From positions 1 to 35,729 of the IMG/VR virus record IMGVR_UViG_3300010396_000076: 35,729 bases of DNA. The stretch is one strand, 5' to 3'. A program made the translations under genes and the position numbers. Numbering within the stretch: position 1 is the first letter of the stretch; every line of letters starts with the position of its first letter. This document shows, piece after piece, positions 17,829 to 27,484 of this stretch. This DNA comes from a virus. The notes beneath the pieces were generated by a model. The model made no database searches, had not been told where the DNA came from, and saw only the letters and a program-made list of their open reading frames with translations.

Positions 17829-19055
17829 TTAAGAACAATATTGTCTTGCAAAACATACTCCAGGACCACCAAGGCCGCCTCCAGCATCGACTGTCGTAGA
17901 AGTAGCGCCACCACCACCACCACCAAATGTTCCGCAGTTATTACCACCGCCTTGATTAGGCGCAGCACCAGGACCGAACATGCTATTTCCTCCTTGCGTA
18001 GCAAATGCAAAACCTAATGTTCCAAGCACCAATGAACCTACGCAATAATCACCCTGAACATTAAGTGATCCTAAACTGCCAATGCCACCGGCACCATCTG
18101 AAATATTAAAGAACGTGCCAGTTTGATTAGCGCAGCCATTACCGCCAGTTCCACCTGTTGCTTGAATTAAAGTAGCTCCGCCACCTTCATTTGCGACAAC
18201 ATTCGTTGTTCCACCATTACCGCCATTATTATTGCCGGTACTGGCGCCATTACCACGAGCCCCAATATTAACAACGGCAAAAGCACCCGCACCTAATATT
18301 TGTGATCTGGTATAGCAGCCTCTAGAGAAGCCACCGCCAGCACCATTTTCACCACCAGCAGCTCCAGAAACACCACCTTGAGATCCACCACCACCACCAC
18401 CACCGCCGACAACTTCAAATTCAGTGTAAAGCATTGTTGCATCGGGAGTGAAATTTGAAGTGGTAGTAATAACACTATCTAAAACTCTAGTAATTCCGCT
18501 GCCACCAGCGGCAGCCCATTGTGGATTAGCAGATGCACCTTGAGTTTGGAGAAAATTCCCAGATGTTCCAGGAGCCAATACAGACCAAGCTGTTGCACTT
18601 CGATATAATATATCGCCCTGCGTAGAACCAATGGCAGCATCAATAATCGATGTTAAAGTATTAGGAATAGGTGCTGCTGTACCGCCAGTAATATTGGATA
18701 AAATTCTAAGTGTGCCAATATTTGCTAGGGAAATAGTACCAGAATCAGTTATGGGGCCGCCCGTTAATCCAGTTCCAGTATCAACTTCTGTAACAGTACC
18801 AGTTCCCGCTTCCATAAATGGATTTAGAGATGAGAAGTCAGAACTGATTGTAAATAATCCCCATCCATCGCTGGCATAAGCTAAAATGAAATCACTTGGA
18901 ACCCACGCAAAAGTACCACTATTAATTCTTTCGATATTATCTATTTGTGTATTTAAATAACCAGCAGCACTTATCGTAGCAAGAGTGGAATTATCCATAA
19001 TGCGAACGATTGAGACACTACTAGCCCAGTCTCTTAAAATATTCGTAATAGCCAT
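17829..19055 (-). CDS. Tail fibre / receptor-binding protein with Gly-rich domain, 408 aa
   Basis: The N-terminal ~85 residues (VSIVRIMDNSTLATISAAGYLNTQ, FAWVPSDFILAY, FTISSDFSSLNP) match those of the plus-strand protein at 15543. The middle contains TGTVTEVDTGTGLTGGPIT and GDILYRSATAWSVLAPGTSG, repeats found in phage fibre shafts. The C-terminal 190 residues are extraordinarily Gly-rich, with runs GGGGGGGG, GGNGG and GGGG alternating with hydrophobic residues, as in polyglycine-helix receptor-binding tips. This is the last gene of the structural module and probably contacts the host surface. Confidence 0.8.
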   Translation of the reverse strand: MAITNILRDWASSVSIVRIMDNSTLATISAAGYLNTQIDNIERINSGTFAWVPSDFILAYASDGWGLFTISSDFSSLNPFMEAGTGTVTEVDTGTGLTGGPITDSGTISLANIGTLRILSNITGGTAAPIPNTLTSIIDAAIGSTQGDILYRSATAWSVLAPGTSGNFLQTQGASANPQWAAAGGSGITRVLDSVITTTSNFTPDATMLYTEFEVVGGGGGGGGSQGGVSGAAGGENGAGGGFSRGCYTRSQILGAGAFAVVNIGARGNGASTGNNNGGNGGTTNVVANEGGGATLIQATGGTGGNGCANQTGTFFNISDGAGGIGSLGSLNVQGDYCVGSLVLGTLGFAFATQGGNSMFGPGAAPNQGGGNNCGTFGGGGGGATSTTVDAGGGLGGPGVCFARQYCS

Positions 19056-19067
19056 TTTTAAACCCTC

Positions 19068-20222
19068 TTATGCTGCAATAAATTCTGTGATTATTAAAAA
19101 TCCTGCGCCAGAAGACGCTCCGGCTGCTGCGCCATTATTAAAAAAGCATTGAGCGCCATTTCCCCCACAACCATAACCAGAGGGCGCTACGCCATTTCCT
19201 TGGCCTGTTGCAGCTTGACCACCCCAGAAACCTACACCGCCCATTGAGCCAGCAATATTAATCAATGGACTCGTTTGGTTTCCTGCTGTTCCTTGTCCAC
19301 CATTTCCAGGAACTGAAATATCGCCCGTTCCAACACTGCCAGGACCACCGCTAGTTGTTGTTGTGCCAGCCAGACCTCCTGGACATGTAAGTAATGCGCC
19401 GAGACTTGTTGTATTGCCATTGTTTCCGTTATTTGGTCCAGCAGCACCACCTGCTACCGCTGCGCCAATTGTTACTGCTTGGCTTGCTCCAATCTGGACT
19501 GCTGTTAACAAACGTCTAGAGTAAGTTCCAGCGCTTCCTGCGCCTACAATAGCAAAATTTGCAGAGTTTCCTGTACCAGCACCAGAACCCCCAGAACCAA
19601 TTCCTTCAGCTATTGCAAAAACTGTTCCTGGAGTCGGCGTATATGTGCCATTGGATGTAAATTTTTGAACATTAAGCGATCCAATAACACCTAACATCAA
19701 AAGAACTTGTGCTACGCTGAGATCCATCGCATTAGCGAGTAAGCCAGTATTATTTCCCTTCAGTGTAAATGCTGGCATCTTCGCTGCCATAGCATTTGTA
19801 ATGGCATTCGTAGCCACTGCGGTAATATTGGTTTGAACCGCGCTTGGGAGTGTTGAGCTGATGCTCGGAACTCCCAAACTTGAAGTTATTAACACTCCAT
19901 TATTTGAAGTCGATAATCCAGATACCGCATTCCCAGTAGCTTCATAATAAGCTAATTGATTTACCAATCCGTTATTCACCAATCCACCTGAAGATGAAGT
20001 GGTTAATGAAACCCATGCGCTACCATTATAAAACTCGTATAACGAAGTCTGGCTGTTGTAACCTATAATTCCTGCAAACGCCGGAGATGGGCGCGTAGAG
20101 GTTATCCAACTAGGAGTTTTAGGGGATTTTACATTTACTCCACTAGACAATCCTACAAACTCAGTTGAGCTGTCAGAAAGTGAAGCCTCTGTGAATTGTG
20201 AAAACTTTACGGTCGTAACCAT
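19068..20222 (-). CDS. Tail fibre protein with Gly-rich domain, 384 aa
   Basis: Begins TTVKFSQFTEASLSDSSTEF, a phage fibre leader I recognise, and continues with GIIGYNSQTSLYEFYNGSAWVSL, a typical fibre-shaft repeat. The last ~190 residues are Gly-, Asn- and Ala-rich (AGGAAGPNNGNNGNT, GNGGQGTAGNQTSP) and end in FLIITEFIAA. The order of shaft and Gly-rich tip is the same as in the neighbouring fibre gene, so the two are probably alternatives or partners in one fibre, though their N-termini differ. Confidence 0.8.
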   Translation of the reverse strand: MVTTVKFSQFTEASLSDSSTEFVGLSSGVNVKSPKTPSWITSTRPSPAFAGIIGYNSQTSLYEFYNGSAWVSLTTSSSGGLVNNGLVNQLAYYEATGNAVSGLSTSNNGVLITSSLGVPSISSTLPSAVQTNITAVATNAITNAMAAKMPAFTLKGNNTGLLANAMDLSVAQVLLMLGVIGSLNVQKFTSNGTYTPTPGTVFAIAEGIGSGGSGAGTGNSANFAIVGAGSAGTYSRRLLTAVQIGASQAVTIGAAVAGGAAGPNNGNNGNTTSLGALLTCPGGLAGTTTTSGGPGSVGTGDISVPGNGGQGTAGNQTSPLINIAGSMGGVGFWGGQAATGQGNGVAPSGYGCGGNGAQCFFNNGAAAGASSGAGFLIITEFIAA

Positions 20223-20241
20223 CCTGAAACTCCCTTAAAAA

Positions 20242-20595
20242 TTACAATTGACGTGGCAATTCAAGTAATGAAATGCCGACATCTGTAACTTGTGCCGTGC
20301 TGATAAAACTTAAAACATCTCCACCCCTAACATATCTAGCATCACCATCATATTTTCCAGGGTTTAATTCGATGCTGCTATTTTGAGTTAGAGTTCCAAT
20401 TGTCGGCAAGGTTGCAGTGACGTTGTAACCGACCCAAACTTTTGAATCATCTGCGAATGAAAATTTTGCACGGTATTGATGAGAACTATCACCAGGAACC
20501 GTATAGCTCAACGCTGTAAGAGCAGTTAAGCCAAACTGAACTGTTCGATCAGCAAAAGGAAAACTATTTGCGTATGAATTACTATATGCAGTCAT
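20242..20595 (-). CDS. Small beta-rich virion protein, 117 aa
   Basis: The product is beta-rich (QFGLTALTALSYTVPGDSSHQYRAKFSF, KVWVGYNVTATLPTIG, SFISTAQVTDVGISLLE), of the size and look of small phage tail or decoration proteins. It sits between a large tail protein and a fibre gene. No catalytic motif is visible; the name reflects position and composition only. Confidence 0.6.
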   Translation of the reverse strand: MTAYSNSYANSFPFADRTVQFGLTALTALSYTVPGDSSHQYRAKFSFADDSKVWVGYNVTATLPTIGTLTQNSSIELNPGKYDGDARYVRGGDVLSFISTAQVTDVGISLLELPRQL

Positions 20596-20597
20596 GG

Positions 20598-22733
20598 TTA
20601 AACTCCAAGTCTAGCATCACATGAAAAGTGATAATTAATAAAACCTTCTGGGAAATTCTGAACTGCTGTCACATCTCGAAGAAGAGTAGCGGATGCAGTA
20701 TAAGTTACGCCTTTGCTCCCTAAATTAGTTTGAGTCCAAACACTTGATGCGGCATCAGCGGCAGATAATGATGTGCCTGAATTATATAATTGAGCATATA
20801 CACTATTCGCCGTTCCTGAGACATCCGAATATAATATAACGGTCGGAGTAGATATTCTTTTAGCTACGGCAAATTCAAAACCAAAACTTCTAGCTACAAC
20901 TTGGAGCTGTCCACCATTAACAAAAGCCAATTGTGGTGAAAATAATGGGGAATTTCCTGAAGAAGCACTTCCAGCAGGAAGCCCATAGTCATAACTTTTT
21001 TCATAATAAAACTGGCATTCACGCAAACATTGATCGAATGTTTGGGGATGGGTATCAATAGCGAATGGATTGGCAACCAAAGATATTTTATCAAAAATAA
21101 CTGTGTCCAAATGCCCAGAAACCGAACCCAATTGATCCATTGTATAAACTACAATGCCAAGCGTTTGAGCCTGAGTCGCCTGCGCGGGTAATTGAAATTG
21201 ATTAAATGACATTGCCTGAACTTCGCCACTGGTTGCAGAAGATAAGATTGGCGCAGGATCATTTAATGGGGCTATTGCTGTCCATCCAGCGGAGAATACT
21301 GGATCAGCATTAGCCGCCCAACTCGCAATTGGCTCAGCCGCTCCAATAGTCGAGGGTAAAGTATTTCGATAAATCAAACGCATTTTTAATCTAACTTGCG
21401 TTGTATTTCCAGAACCTAGAACAATCTTGGCTCTAGCTAATGACGAAACTATTGCATTCCAGTAAGGCATTACTGAATTTGGGTCCACATATTGAATCAA
21501 TGCAAAACGATTGTCTGTAGAACCTATGACGGCTTGCACGAATAAATCATTATATGGTGTCGTGCCACTGACATTTTGGCCAAATTGCACCTGAGAGGTT
21601 GCATTCTGATAAAGAATAGTTTGATCCGCAATATACGCACATCGATTAGTAGCAACAATCGGTGTGGCACCAAGAACGTTAAATGACCACGGATTAAGTG
21701 GAAAATTCCAGCCAGATAAAATGCTACTTTTAGGCAGCATTATTAGACTATTAGCATAAATATGAAAAGTACTATCAATCTGGCTTTCAATTGTTGTGTC
21801 AGGAGAAGTGGAGAAGGAAGGCGTAGATGTTGATTGCTCCATTACCTGAACGTCGCTGATATCAACAATTCCCAATACTGGGAGAATAATTTGCATATCG
21901 ACATAAGCCACACTATTCAAATCGGTATTTTCGGGAGGAACAGCTACACTCCCCTGAATCAAATCAAATACACCTGAACTTATAGCGCCAGTTGTAATAG
22001 GAACAGAGGCACCTTGGGAAGGTTTATAATTCAAGGTTAAAGATAATCCTGTTCCTGATTCAGACTGAGCCAGAACGGACATAGAAACGAAATTGTTCCC
22101 GAAAATACCACCATTACCACTAAATCGTTGTTGCAATATTGCCGTGGTAAATCCAGTAATATTAAACCGCAGGTAATACGGCGGTACAGGACTGCCAGGC
22201 TGATTCTGGATACCTGTTGAGATTACTTGCGTTACTTTCGCTGAACCAGATCCTGTAAGCACTAAAAACCATCCTGGAGCTATATTATAGCTTCCAGCAG
22301 TTGTATAAGTAATTTGTGGGTTAGGCGCTGAAGTTGGTGACGTAATCGTCACGGGAAAATTAACCAATGCAAACTGAGGATTTGTAATCTGATTGCCTTC
22401 AGTAGGAACCGAGGACGGAATAATATTATCGCCATTAGGAATGTAATTATTAACTACACGAATCAATTGATCAGTAGACAATGGACCCTGTCTGATCTCA
22501 AGACGATAAACCGTATCGGGATCAAAATACATGTTATCTGGCAACGTACCATCAGGATTGAATTGTAATGGATCAGGCCAAACGCCACCCAGCGGACCCT
22601 GGTTTGTTTGATAAATAGGAATCGGCAAATAAGGAAAAACATTAGATAAAAAACTTATCCAATATTGATCATTAAGAGGAAAACCCACTAAATCTGGAAT
22701 CCACCAAATAGGATTAATGCCGCGTACAAACAT
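20598..22733 (-). CDS. Large tail protein (virion), 711 aa
   Basis: Begins MFVRGINPIWWIPDLVGFPLNDQYWISFLSNVFPYLP, a leader I recognise from P22-like and other podoviral tail proteins, with DNMYFDPDTVYRLEIRQGPLS following. The remainder is beta-rich and Gly/Ser/Thr-rich, with regions resembling jelly-roll or carbohydrate-binding folds (VYFDIS, NGGIFGNNFVSMSVLAQ, LRFNITG). It is probably a tail-tip or baseplate-like protein that holds the fibres. No depolymerase active site is visible by eye. Two nucleotides separate it from the ejection protein. Confidence 0.7.
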   Translation of the reverse strand: MFVRGINPIWWIPDLVGFPLNDQYWISFLSNVFPYLPIPIYQTNQGPLGGVWPDPLQFNPDGTLPDNMYFDPDTVYRLEIRQGPLSTDQLIRVVNNYIPNGDNIIPSSVPTEGNQITNPQFALVNFPVTITSPTSAPNPQITYTTAGSYNIAPGWFLVLTGSGSAKVTQVISTGIQNQPGSPVPPYYLRFNITGFTTAILQQRFSGNGGIFGNNFVSMSVLAQSESGTGLSLTLNYKPSQGASVPITTGAISSGVFDLIQGSVAVPPENTDLNSVAYVDMQIILPVLGIVDISDVQVMEQSTSTPSFSTSPDTTIESQIDSTFHIYANSLIMLPKSSILSGWNFPLNPWSFNVLGATPIVATNRCAYIADQTILYQNATSQVQFGQNVSGTTPYNDLFVQAVIGSTDNRFALIQYVDPNSVMPYWNAIVSSLARAKIVLGSGNTTQVRLKMRLIYRNTLPSTIGAAEPIASWAANADPVFSAGWTAIAPLNDPAPILSSATSGEVQAMSFNQFQLPAQATQAQTLGIVVYTMDQLGSVSGHLDTVIFDKISLVANPFAIDTHPQTFDQCLRECQFYYEKSYDYGLPAGSASSGNSPLFSPQLAFVNGGQLQVVARSFGFEFAVAKRISTPTVILYSDVSGTANSVYAQLYNSGTSLSAADAASSVWTQTNLGSKGVTYTASATLLRDVTAVQNFPEGFINYHFSCDARLGV

Positions 22734-22735
22734 AG

Positions 22736-25537
22736 TTATTCCTCAGTTTCTTTATTCATGAATTTACTGAAACCATATAGTCCAAAACCACTTGAAACAA
22801 TTGCAATAACTCTTTTCATCATCCGTGATTCGGCACTGCGTATTTTCTTTAATTTTTCATTGGCTGAATCAGCTTCAGATTTTGCCAATCCTTTTTTGGA
22901 TGCTGCAATCTGTAAACTTTCTCGATCTTTTTGTAATCGAGACAATTCCTCTTGTACCTGCTCAATCTTTTCAATAGTTTCTTGGCGTTTTTTAACTAAA
23001 TTCGCTTTTTCTTTCTCTTTTTTCGCAGTTAATTTCTGCTCGTTCTCCGGTGTTGAAGGTTTTGGTTTAACCTTATCTCGCGCTTCTTCAACTGCCTTTT
23101 GGTGTTCCTCTAATTTCGGAAGACTGTTCTTTATTTTCTCTATTTCTGCATTAATTTTAGCATTTCTTTCGCCTTCTTTGGTCACTTTTTTAACATTATT
23201 TTCAGATTCAGATTTTTTCTCAGAAGACTTTTCTACTTGTTCCTTGAATTTCTGAAGCAGATTAATGCTCTTTTCAGTTTTGTCTTTCTGCTGTTGCAAA
23301 TCTTTCTGTGTAGTGTTGAATTTTTCCACATCTTGAGCGTGCTTTTCTTCTTCTTTGGCATGAATTTTTTGTGCTTTTTCAGCCTCTGATATTCTGCTAG
23401 TTGCTTCTTTATGTGCCATTTTTGCTGATTCAACGGATTGAGTCGCCCTATCTGTGGCGCTCAATGCCTGTTGACGCTGAGACACCAATTTTTGTAACTC
23501 TGGCATTTCATTGGTGTATTCACGTAGCATTTCATTTCTAGGATTATAAACTTCATCTCTTTTTTGTTGCCCAACAATATTTCTCAATGTCTCTGGATTT
23601 CGCTTAGCTATTTCCCGCAACAAAGCTTGACCTTCCTGATCACCAGCTAATTGTTTAGCGATGTCAGAAGATAATGGTTTTCCTTCCATGATACTGGAGG
23701 CAATCCCATTTTCTCGCAGTGGAAAAACTTGCGTCCTATATCCATTATTAATGTATTGATATCGTGATTTATGTTCTCCCAAACCTTCTTCAAGCGCTTC
23801 ATTAATCAATTTCTCGAATGGTTCTAATGCTTGATACGCCCTAAACATCTCAGTTCTTTTAACTGCTGAAGGTTCTGTTTTTGCTGCTTGCAAAAGGTTG
23901 TATCTGGCATCTCTAAAATCTTTCTGCTTAGCCATAAAGTCAGCAGCATTTGTTTCTCCAAATTTTGGAGCATGGCGTAACACTTCAGCAAATTCTCCCG
24001 TAGGATCGCCGCCATATTCTGTTTTCCCATCTTCAATGGCCGCCTGAATTCTTTCTAACCGATCAGGATTTGCTAAGTGAAAATTTGTATCACGCAAATT
24101 TTTCATCAAATCTTTATACTCACCAGACCAATAATTATTTATTGAACTGATATCTTTTTTCATCTCACGAGAAGCTGAAACTTCATGATGTTCACCTTCA
24201 TTTAAATGGCGATCAATCTCATTTTCAGTGCGATCAAGGGCAGATTTTGCTTGTTGGTGCAATTCAACGGCTTGCTCAATATTTTTTTCATGAGGCGCAA
24301 TATTTTCTGGTTCATTCGGCTTTCGTTGCTCGAATTGCGGCGCTTTTTCTTCGAGAGCATTATTTATACTATTGATCTTTTCTTGGTTCTTGTTGATTTT
24401 TAATTGCAAAGCATTAGGCTTCGCTGTGCCAATTTGGCTTTCAGCAGCATTTTTTACTTTTTCATATTCAGCATTCGCTGCATTATATTCATTATGAGCT
24501 GCTGCCACTTCTTCTGGAGAAACTGGCGAACCTTCTTGAATCGATTTATTCAATTCATCCAATTTAGCTTTGCTATTATTAATTCTATTCTGAATGAGAT
24601 CTGGGTTTCCTACTCCAATTTCACGTACTGCTGTGTTTTTAGCAGCATTGTAATTCGCCACAGAATTTTCATGCTCTTGTTTGGCAGCGTTGTATTCTTG
24701 CGTTGCATTCGCCATGCTTTTTTCAGCTTCGAATTTCTGTCTAGGATTGACAGGAGGATTTTCAGATAAAGACTTGTAAAGATTTTGCAAAGTTTCATGC
24801 TTTTCATTTAGATTAGCTAATGCTGCCTCTGGGGTTTTTCCACTTTTTCCAGCTTGAGCTGTAGCCTGCGCTACTTTGTATTCAGTATTAGCAGCTTTGT
24901 AGGCTTCATTGGCCGCTTTTGCTTGCGCTCTGCTTGATGCAGATTCTTGCATTGCCCTAGCATCTCTAGCAGTAGATACGGCTTCACGACCAATCATTTT
25001 TGCTGGTAATGCTAGAGGAGATAGAATTTTTCCGGCTAATGGGGCAAATGGCGCTGCTTGCGGTATTCCTCTTGTCAGAACATCTCCTGCTTGTGGTTCT
25101 CCCATTGCATTGGCTCTGGCAATATCTCCTAGTGTTTCATTCACATGAGTTTGTTCGCCATATTTAGGATTAATTAATCCAAGATGACCCATGTAAGACA
25201 ACATTGCAGAAGGAACATTGGCCGCACCACGAACAGCTTCTCGTGTTCCTGCAATTAAATTCTTTTTAACTCGCTCAGGTTCATTAATAACTTGCCCAGC
25301 AAGCCCACTAATTTCGCTCGGCGCAGCGTTAGCACCAGCGACAAGAGCATTTCCAGCTTTTCCGGGTAATTGGCTAATATCATTCTTAAAAATGTTCCAT
25401 GCGCCTTTGGGCTGCGCCGCAGGCTGATAATTCTGTGATTTTAAATGCTGCGCCACAGTCGATTGAATCTGATCCCGAGTATAATTATCCGGTAATTCCA
25501 TCGTATCGCCATTTGGCAAAGTTACCATATGAGACAT
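22736..25537 (-). CDS. Long coiled-coil ejection protein, 933 aa
   Basis: Begins MVTLPNGDTMELPDNYTRDQIQSTVAQHL, a short N-terminal module common in podoviral internal/ejection proteins. Residues about 190-860 are helical coiled coils with several heptad-rich repeats (EYKVAQATAQAGKSGKTPEA, EKAQKIHAKEEEKHAQ). Near the C-terminus MMKRVIAIVSSGFGLYGFSKFM is a membrane-type segment. That fits a protein packaged in the head and pushed through the tail to cross the host envelope, like P22 gp16 or gp20. The overlap with the preceding gene is TAATG. The high Gln/Lys/Glu content is normal for this class. Confidence 0.75.
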   Translation of the reverse strand: MSHMVTLPNGDTMELPDNYTRDQIQSTVAQHLKSQNYQPAAQPKGAWNIFKNDISQLPGKAGNALVAGANAAPSEISGLAGQVINEPERVKKNLIAGTREAVRGAANVPSAMLSYMGHLGLINPKYGEQTHVNETLGDIARANAMGEPQAGDVLTRGIPQAAPFAPLAGKILSPLALPAKMIGREAVSTARDARAMQESASSRAQAKAANEAYKAANTEYKVAQATAQAGKSGKTPEAALANLNEKHETLQNLYKSLSENPPVNPRQKFEAEKSMANATQEYNAAKQEHENSVANYNAAKNTAVREIGVGNPDLIQNRINNSKAKLDELNKSIQEGSPVSPEEVAAAHNEYNAANAEYEKVKNAAESQIGTAKPNALQLKINKNQEKINSINNALEEKAPQFEQRKPNEPENIAPHEKNIEQAVELHQQAKSALDRTENEIDRHLNEGEHHEVSASREMKKDISSINNYWSGEYKDLMKNLRDTNFHLANPDRLERIQAAIEDGKTEYGGDPTGEFAEVLRHAPKFGETNAADFMAKQKDFRDARYNLLQAAKTEPSAVKRTEMFRAYQALEPFEKLINEALEEGLGEHKSRYQYINNGYRTQVFPLRENGIASSIMEGKPLSSDIAKQLAGDQEGQALLREIAKRNPETLRNIVGQQKRDEVYNPRNEMLREYTNEMPELQKLVSQRQQALSATDRATQSVESAKMAHKEATSRISEAEKAQKIHAKEEEKHAQDVEKFNTTQKDLQQQKDKTEKSINLLQKFKEQVEKSSEKKSESENNVKKVTKEGERNAKINAEIEKIKNSLPKLEEHQKAVEEARDKVKPKPSTPENEQKLTAKKEKEKANLVKKRQETIEKIEQVQEELSRLQKDRESLQIAASKKGLAKSEADSANEKLKKIRSAESRMMKRVIAIVSSGFGLYGFSKFMNKETEE

Positions 25538-26676
25538 TAACTAGACTCCCTGACTTCACCCGTTTGAGGGTCAACTACCCAATGTTTATTTCCACCTGTT
25601 CCTCTAAAATTCGGTTGTTTAACAGGGAATTCCTTGCCGGGATTCATTCTTTCCCAGTCCTCTTTGAGTTTATTGAATTTACTTTCCGTTTCTTCAATAA
25701 GTGCCTGAGCCATGCCTTTATTTACGCTGCTGCTATTGGTTACATCTGGCTTTGTAGTCTTAAAGAAGTTTACAAGTCCTATACCAGCTTTGGAGTTTTC
25801 AGCCTTGGCAAATTGAGCCTGTAACTTTGAAGTCAAAGCAATTAAAGATCCGATATCTTTATTAGATGACTGTGAAGCGGCGCCTGGTATTTTATAACCC
25901 CAGCCAGTCAAATTTTTATTTTTAGGGTTGTTAATAATTTCATTTATTTTTCTCAAAGTTTCAGCGCTATCAGCAATAGCATTTGCTGATTCTTTTATGC
26001 TTTTTGAATCTTTAATGTCAGCTATTTTTTCTTCTTCGGTGAGTTTTTGTTTTATTTCTCGATTGCCTTTTTCTTCTGGGTTCTCACCAATCTGAGTTGA
26101 AGTAACTTTTCCGGTTATTGGATCAACAGAACCAACTTTTCCTTCAGTATTGAAAGTTTGAGCAGGAACACCCAATTTTGCACCGATTACAGCATGACCG
26201 AATCTTTCGCCGCTATCTTCATTGGCTTGTGCCATTGCTGCTGGCGGCATTGTGGTTGGCGCATGAGTATCATCTCCAGATCCTGCGCCTCTAGTGGCAA
26301 TGAAAGGATTGGAAGGCGGTAAATCTTCATTACCTTTTTGTGTAATAGGATTCGGCGCAGCATTGCCTTGCGCGGTAATGCCACCAGTTTGAGGGAAAGT
26401 TCCTGCGGGAGCTGATCCAGTCATAGGTGATTCTTGAGATTGCGCTGGAATGCTTCCACCTAAATTTCCATATTTGTTCAATAGCTGAGAAAACATGTTA
26501 GCTTCAGCGCCTTTTCCTTTTGCTTCCTCAGATTGAGCTTTTAATAACTCAATCTGATAAGGCGTAAGCTTATTTTTCATGAAGCTATCAAACATAGACT
26601 GACTGCTCTGCATACCTTGCATAAAGGCATCCATAGCATTCATGGGCATTGGAATTTGTCCGAAGATACCAGCCAT
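25537..26676 (-). CDS. Internal virion/ejection protein, 379 aa
   Basis: Starts MAGIFGQIPMPMNAMDAFMQG, with repeated helical segments (FDSFMKNKLTPYQIELLKAQ), a low-complexity Pro/Gly middle (about 75-180) and a helical, basic C-terminal region (LNKPDVTNSS, EFPVKQPNFRGTGGNKHWVV). It is located between the gp7-like ejection protein and the long coiled-coil protein, the place of P22-type ejection genes (gp20/gp16). Named by position and composition. Confidence 0.65.
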   Translation of the reverse strand: MAGIFGQIPMPMNAMDAFMQGMQSSQSMFDSFMKNKLTPYQIELLKAQSEEAKGKGAEANMFSQLLNKYGNLGGSIPAQSQESPMTGSAPAGTFPQTGGITAQGNAAPNPITQKGNEDLPPSNPFIATRGAGSGDDTHAPTTMPPAAMAQANEDSGERFGHAVIGAKLGVPAQTFNTEGKVGSVDPITGKVTSTQIGENPEEKGNREIKQKLTEEEKIADIKDSKSIKESANAIADSAETLRKINEIINNPKNKNLTGWGYKIPGAASQSSNKDIGSLIALTSKLQAQFAKAENSKAGIGLVNFFKTTKPDVTNSSSVNKGMAQALIEETESKFNKLKEDWERMNPGKEFPVKQPNFRGTGGNKHWVVDPQTGEVRESS

Positions 26677-27329
26677 TATTTAGCGCTCCCCGTAGCATAA
26701 TTTATCCCAGTGTTTCCCATATTGATTCCTGCACCTGTCATTTGGCCAAATATCTTGCCCCATTGTTCGCCAGGCGCATTTTCTTCGCCATATTTGGCTT
26801 GAGCCATATTCTGCCCCTGCTGCATTGCATTATTGCTCATCTGGCCGGCAGCATTGGCGCCTACTCCATATAAGTTTTGACCGATGCCGACTGATGCCAT
26901 GTATTTCTGCATAAGATCATTCATATAGGATTGGCGGTCATTCTGCATAATATTACCCGCAGAATTTTGAATGTTATTCACAGCCGCGCTACTGCCCATT
27001 AAACCCATGCTACTTGCAGCTCCAAGACCAGATTCTTTGGCTTGTGCTAACTGCTGCTGAGCCTGTGGCGACATTTCATAGCTCTGCGCCCATTTTGCTT
27101 GCAGCGCGGCAGGATCATTAAGTGCATCTGCTTGTCCAGTCAATCGACCAAATTGAGATAGTCCATTTTGATTATAGGGTTTTAGATTTCCTTGGGCATC
27201 ACGATAATAACGCTCCATCTCTTGGCCGGCTTTTCTATAGCCTTCAGATGGATCGTTAAATAAAGCATTTCCGATGCCACCAATGATGCCACCGCCTGCC
27301 ATAAGCATAGAAAGTGTTGCTGGATCCAT
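26676..27329 (-). CDS. gp7-like DNA-ejection protein, 217 aa
   Basis: A helical Met/Gln/Ala/Gly-rich protein with GGIIGGIGNALFNDPSEGYRKAGQ near the start and repeated NMAQAKYGEENAPGEQWGKIFGQMTG. The hydrophobic Gly-rich head and the many Gln-Ala segments (QAQQQLAQAKESGLGAASSMGLMG) are characteristic of podoviral DNA-transfer proteins like P22 gp7, which enters the cell with the DNA. Located immediately downstream of the DNA-stabilization gene, as in P22. Confidence 0.7.
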   Translation of the reverse strand: MDPATLSMLMAGGGIIGGIGNALFNDPSEGYRKAGQEMERYYRDAQGNLKPYNQNGLSQFGRLTGQADALNDPAALQAKWAQSYEMSPQAQQQLAQAKESGLGAASSMGLMGSSAAVNNIQNSAGNIMQNDRQSYMNDLMQKYMASVGIGQNLYGVGANAAGQMSNNAMQQGQNMAQAKYGEENAPGEQWGKIFGQMTGAGINMGNTGINYATGSAK

Positions 27330-27331
27330 TT

Positions 27332-27484
27332 TTAACCTCCCAATGCCACAAGACGAGCATTAATAATCTCAAAAGCACTATTTATCGTATCAACCATATT
27401 TGCCATCCAGAGCACATCAATATGAGCAAATTCTTTTTCATTCTCGATGTACGGGTCAAGATTAGGCGGCACCACCACTGACAT
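27332..27484 (-). CDS. Small hypothetical protein within the structural module, 50 aa
   Basis: A 50-residue frame MSVVVPPNLDPYIENEKEFA then HIDVLWMANMVDTINSAFEI, starting inside the end of the gp10-like gene (23-nt overlap) and stopping 2 nt before the gp7-like gene. A Met-rich amphipathic helix occupies the second half. It fills what would otherwise be an empty gap, which supports it. No family is recognised. Confidence 0.55.
   Translation of the reverse strand: MSVVVPPNLDPYIENEKEFAHIDVLWMANMVDTINSAFEIINARLVALGG

Noticed and set aside
22758-25427. Open frames on the plus strand opposite the long ejection protein
   Set aside because: The Lys/Glu-rich coiled-coil gene gives Phe/Ser-rich antisense frames with few stops. 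No start context or motif supports them.
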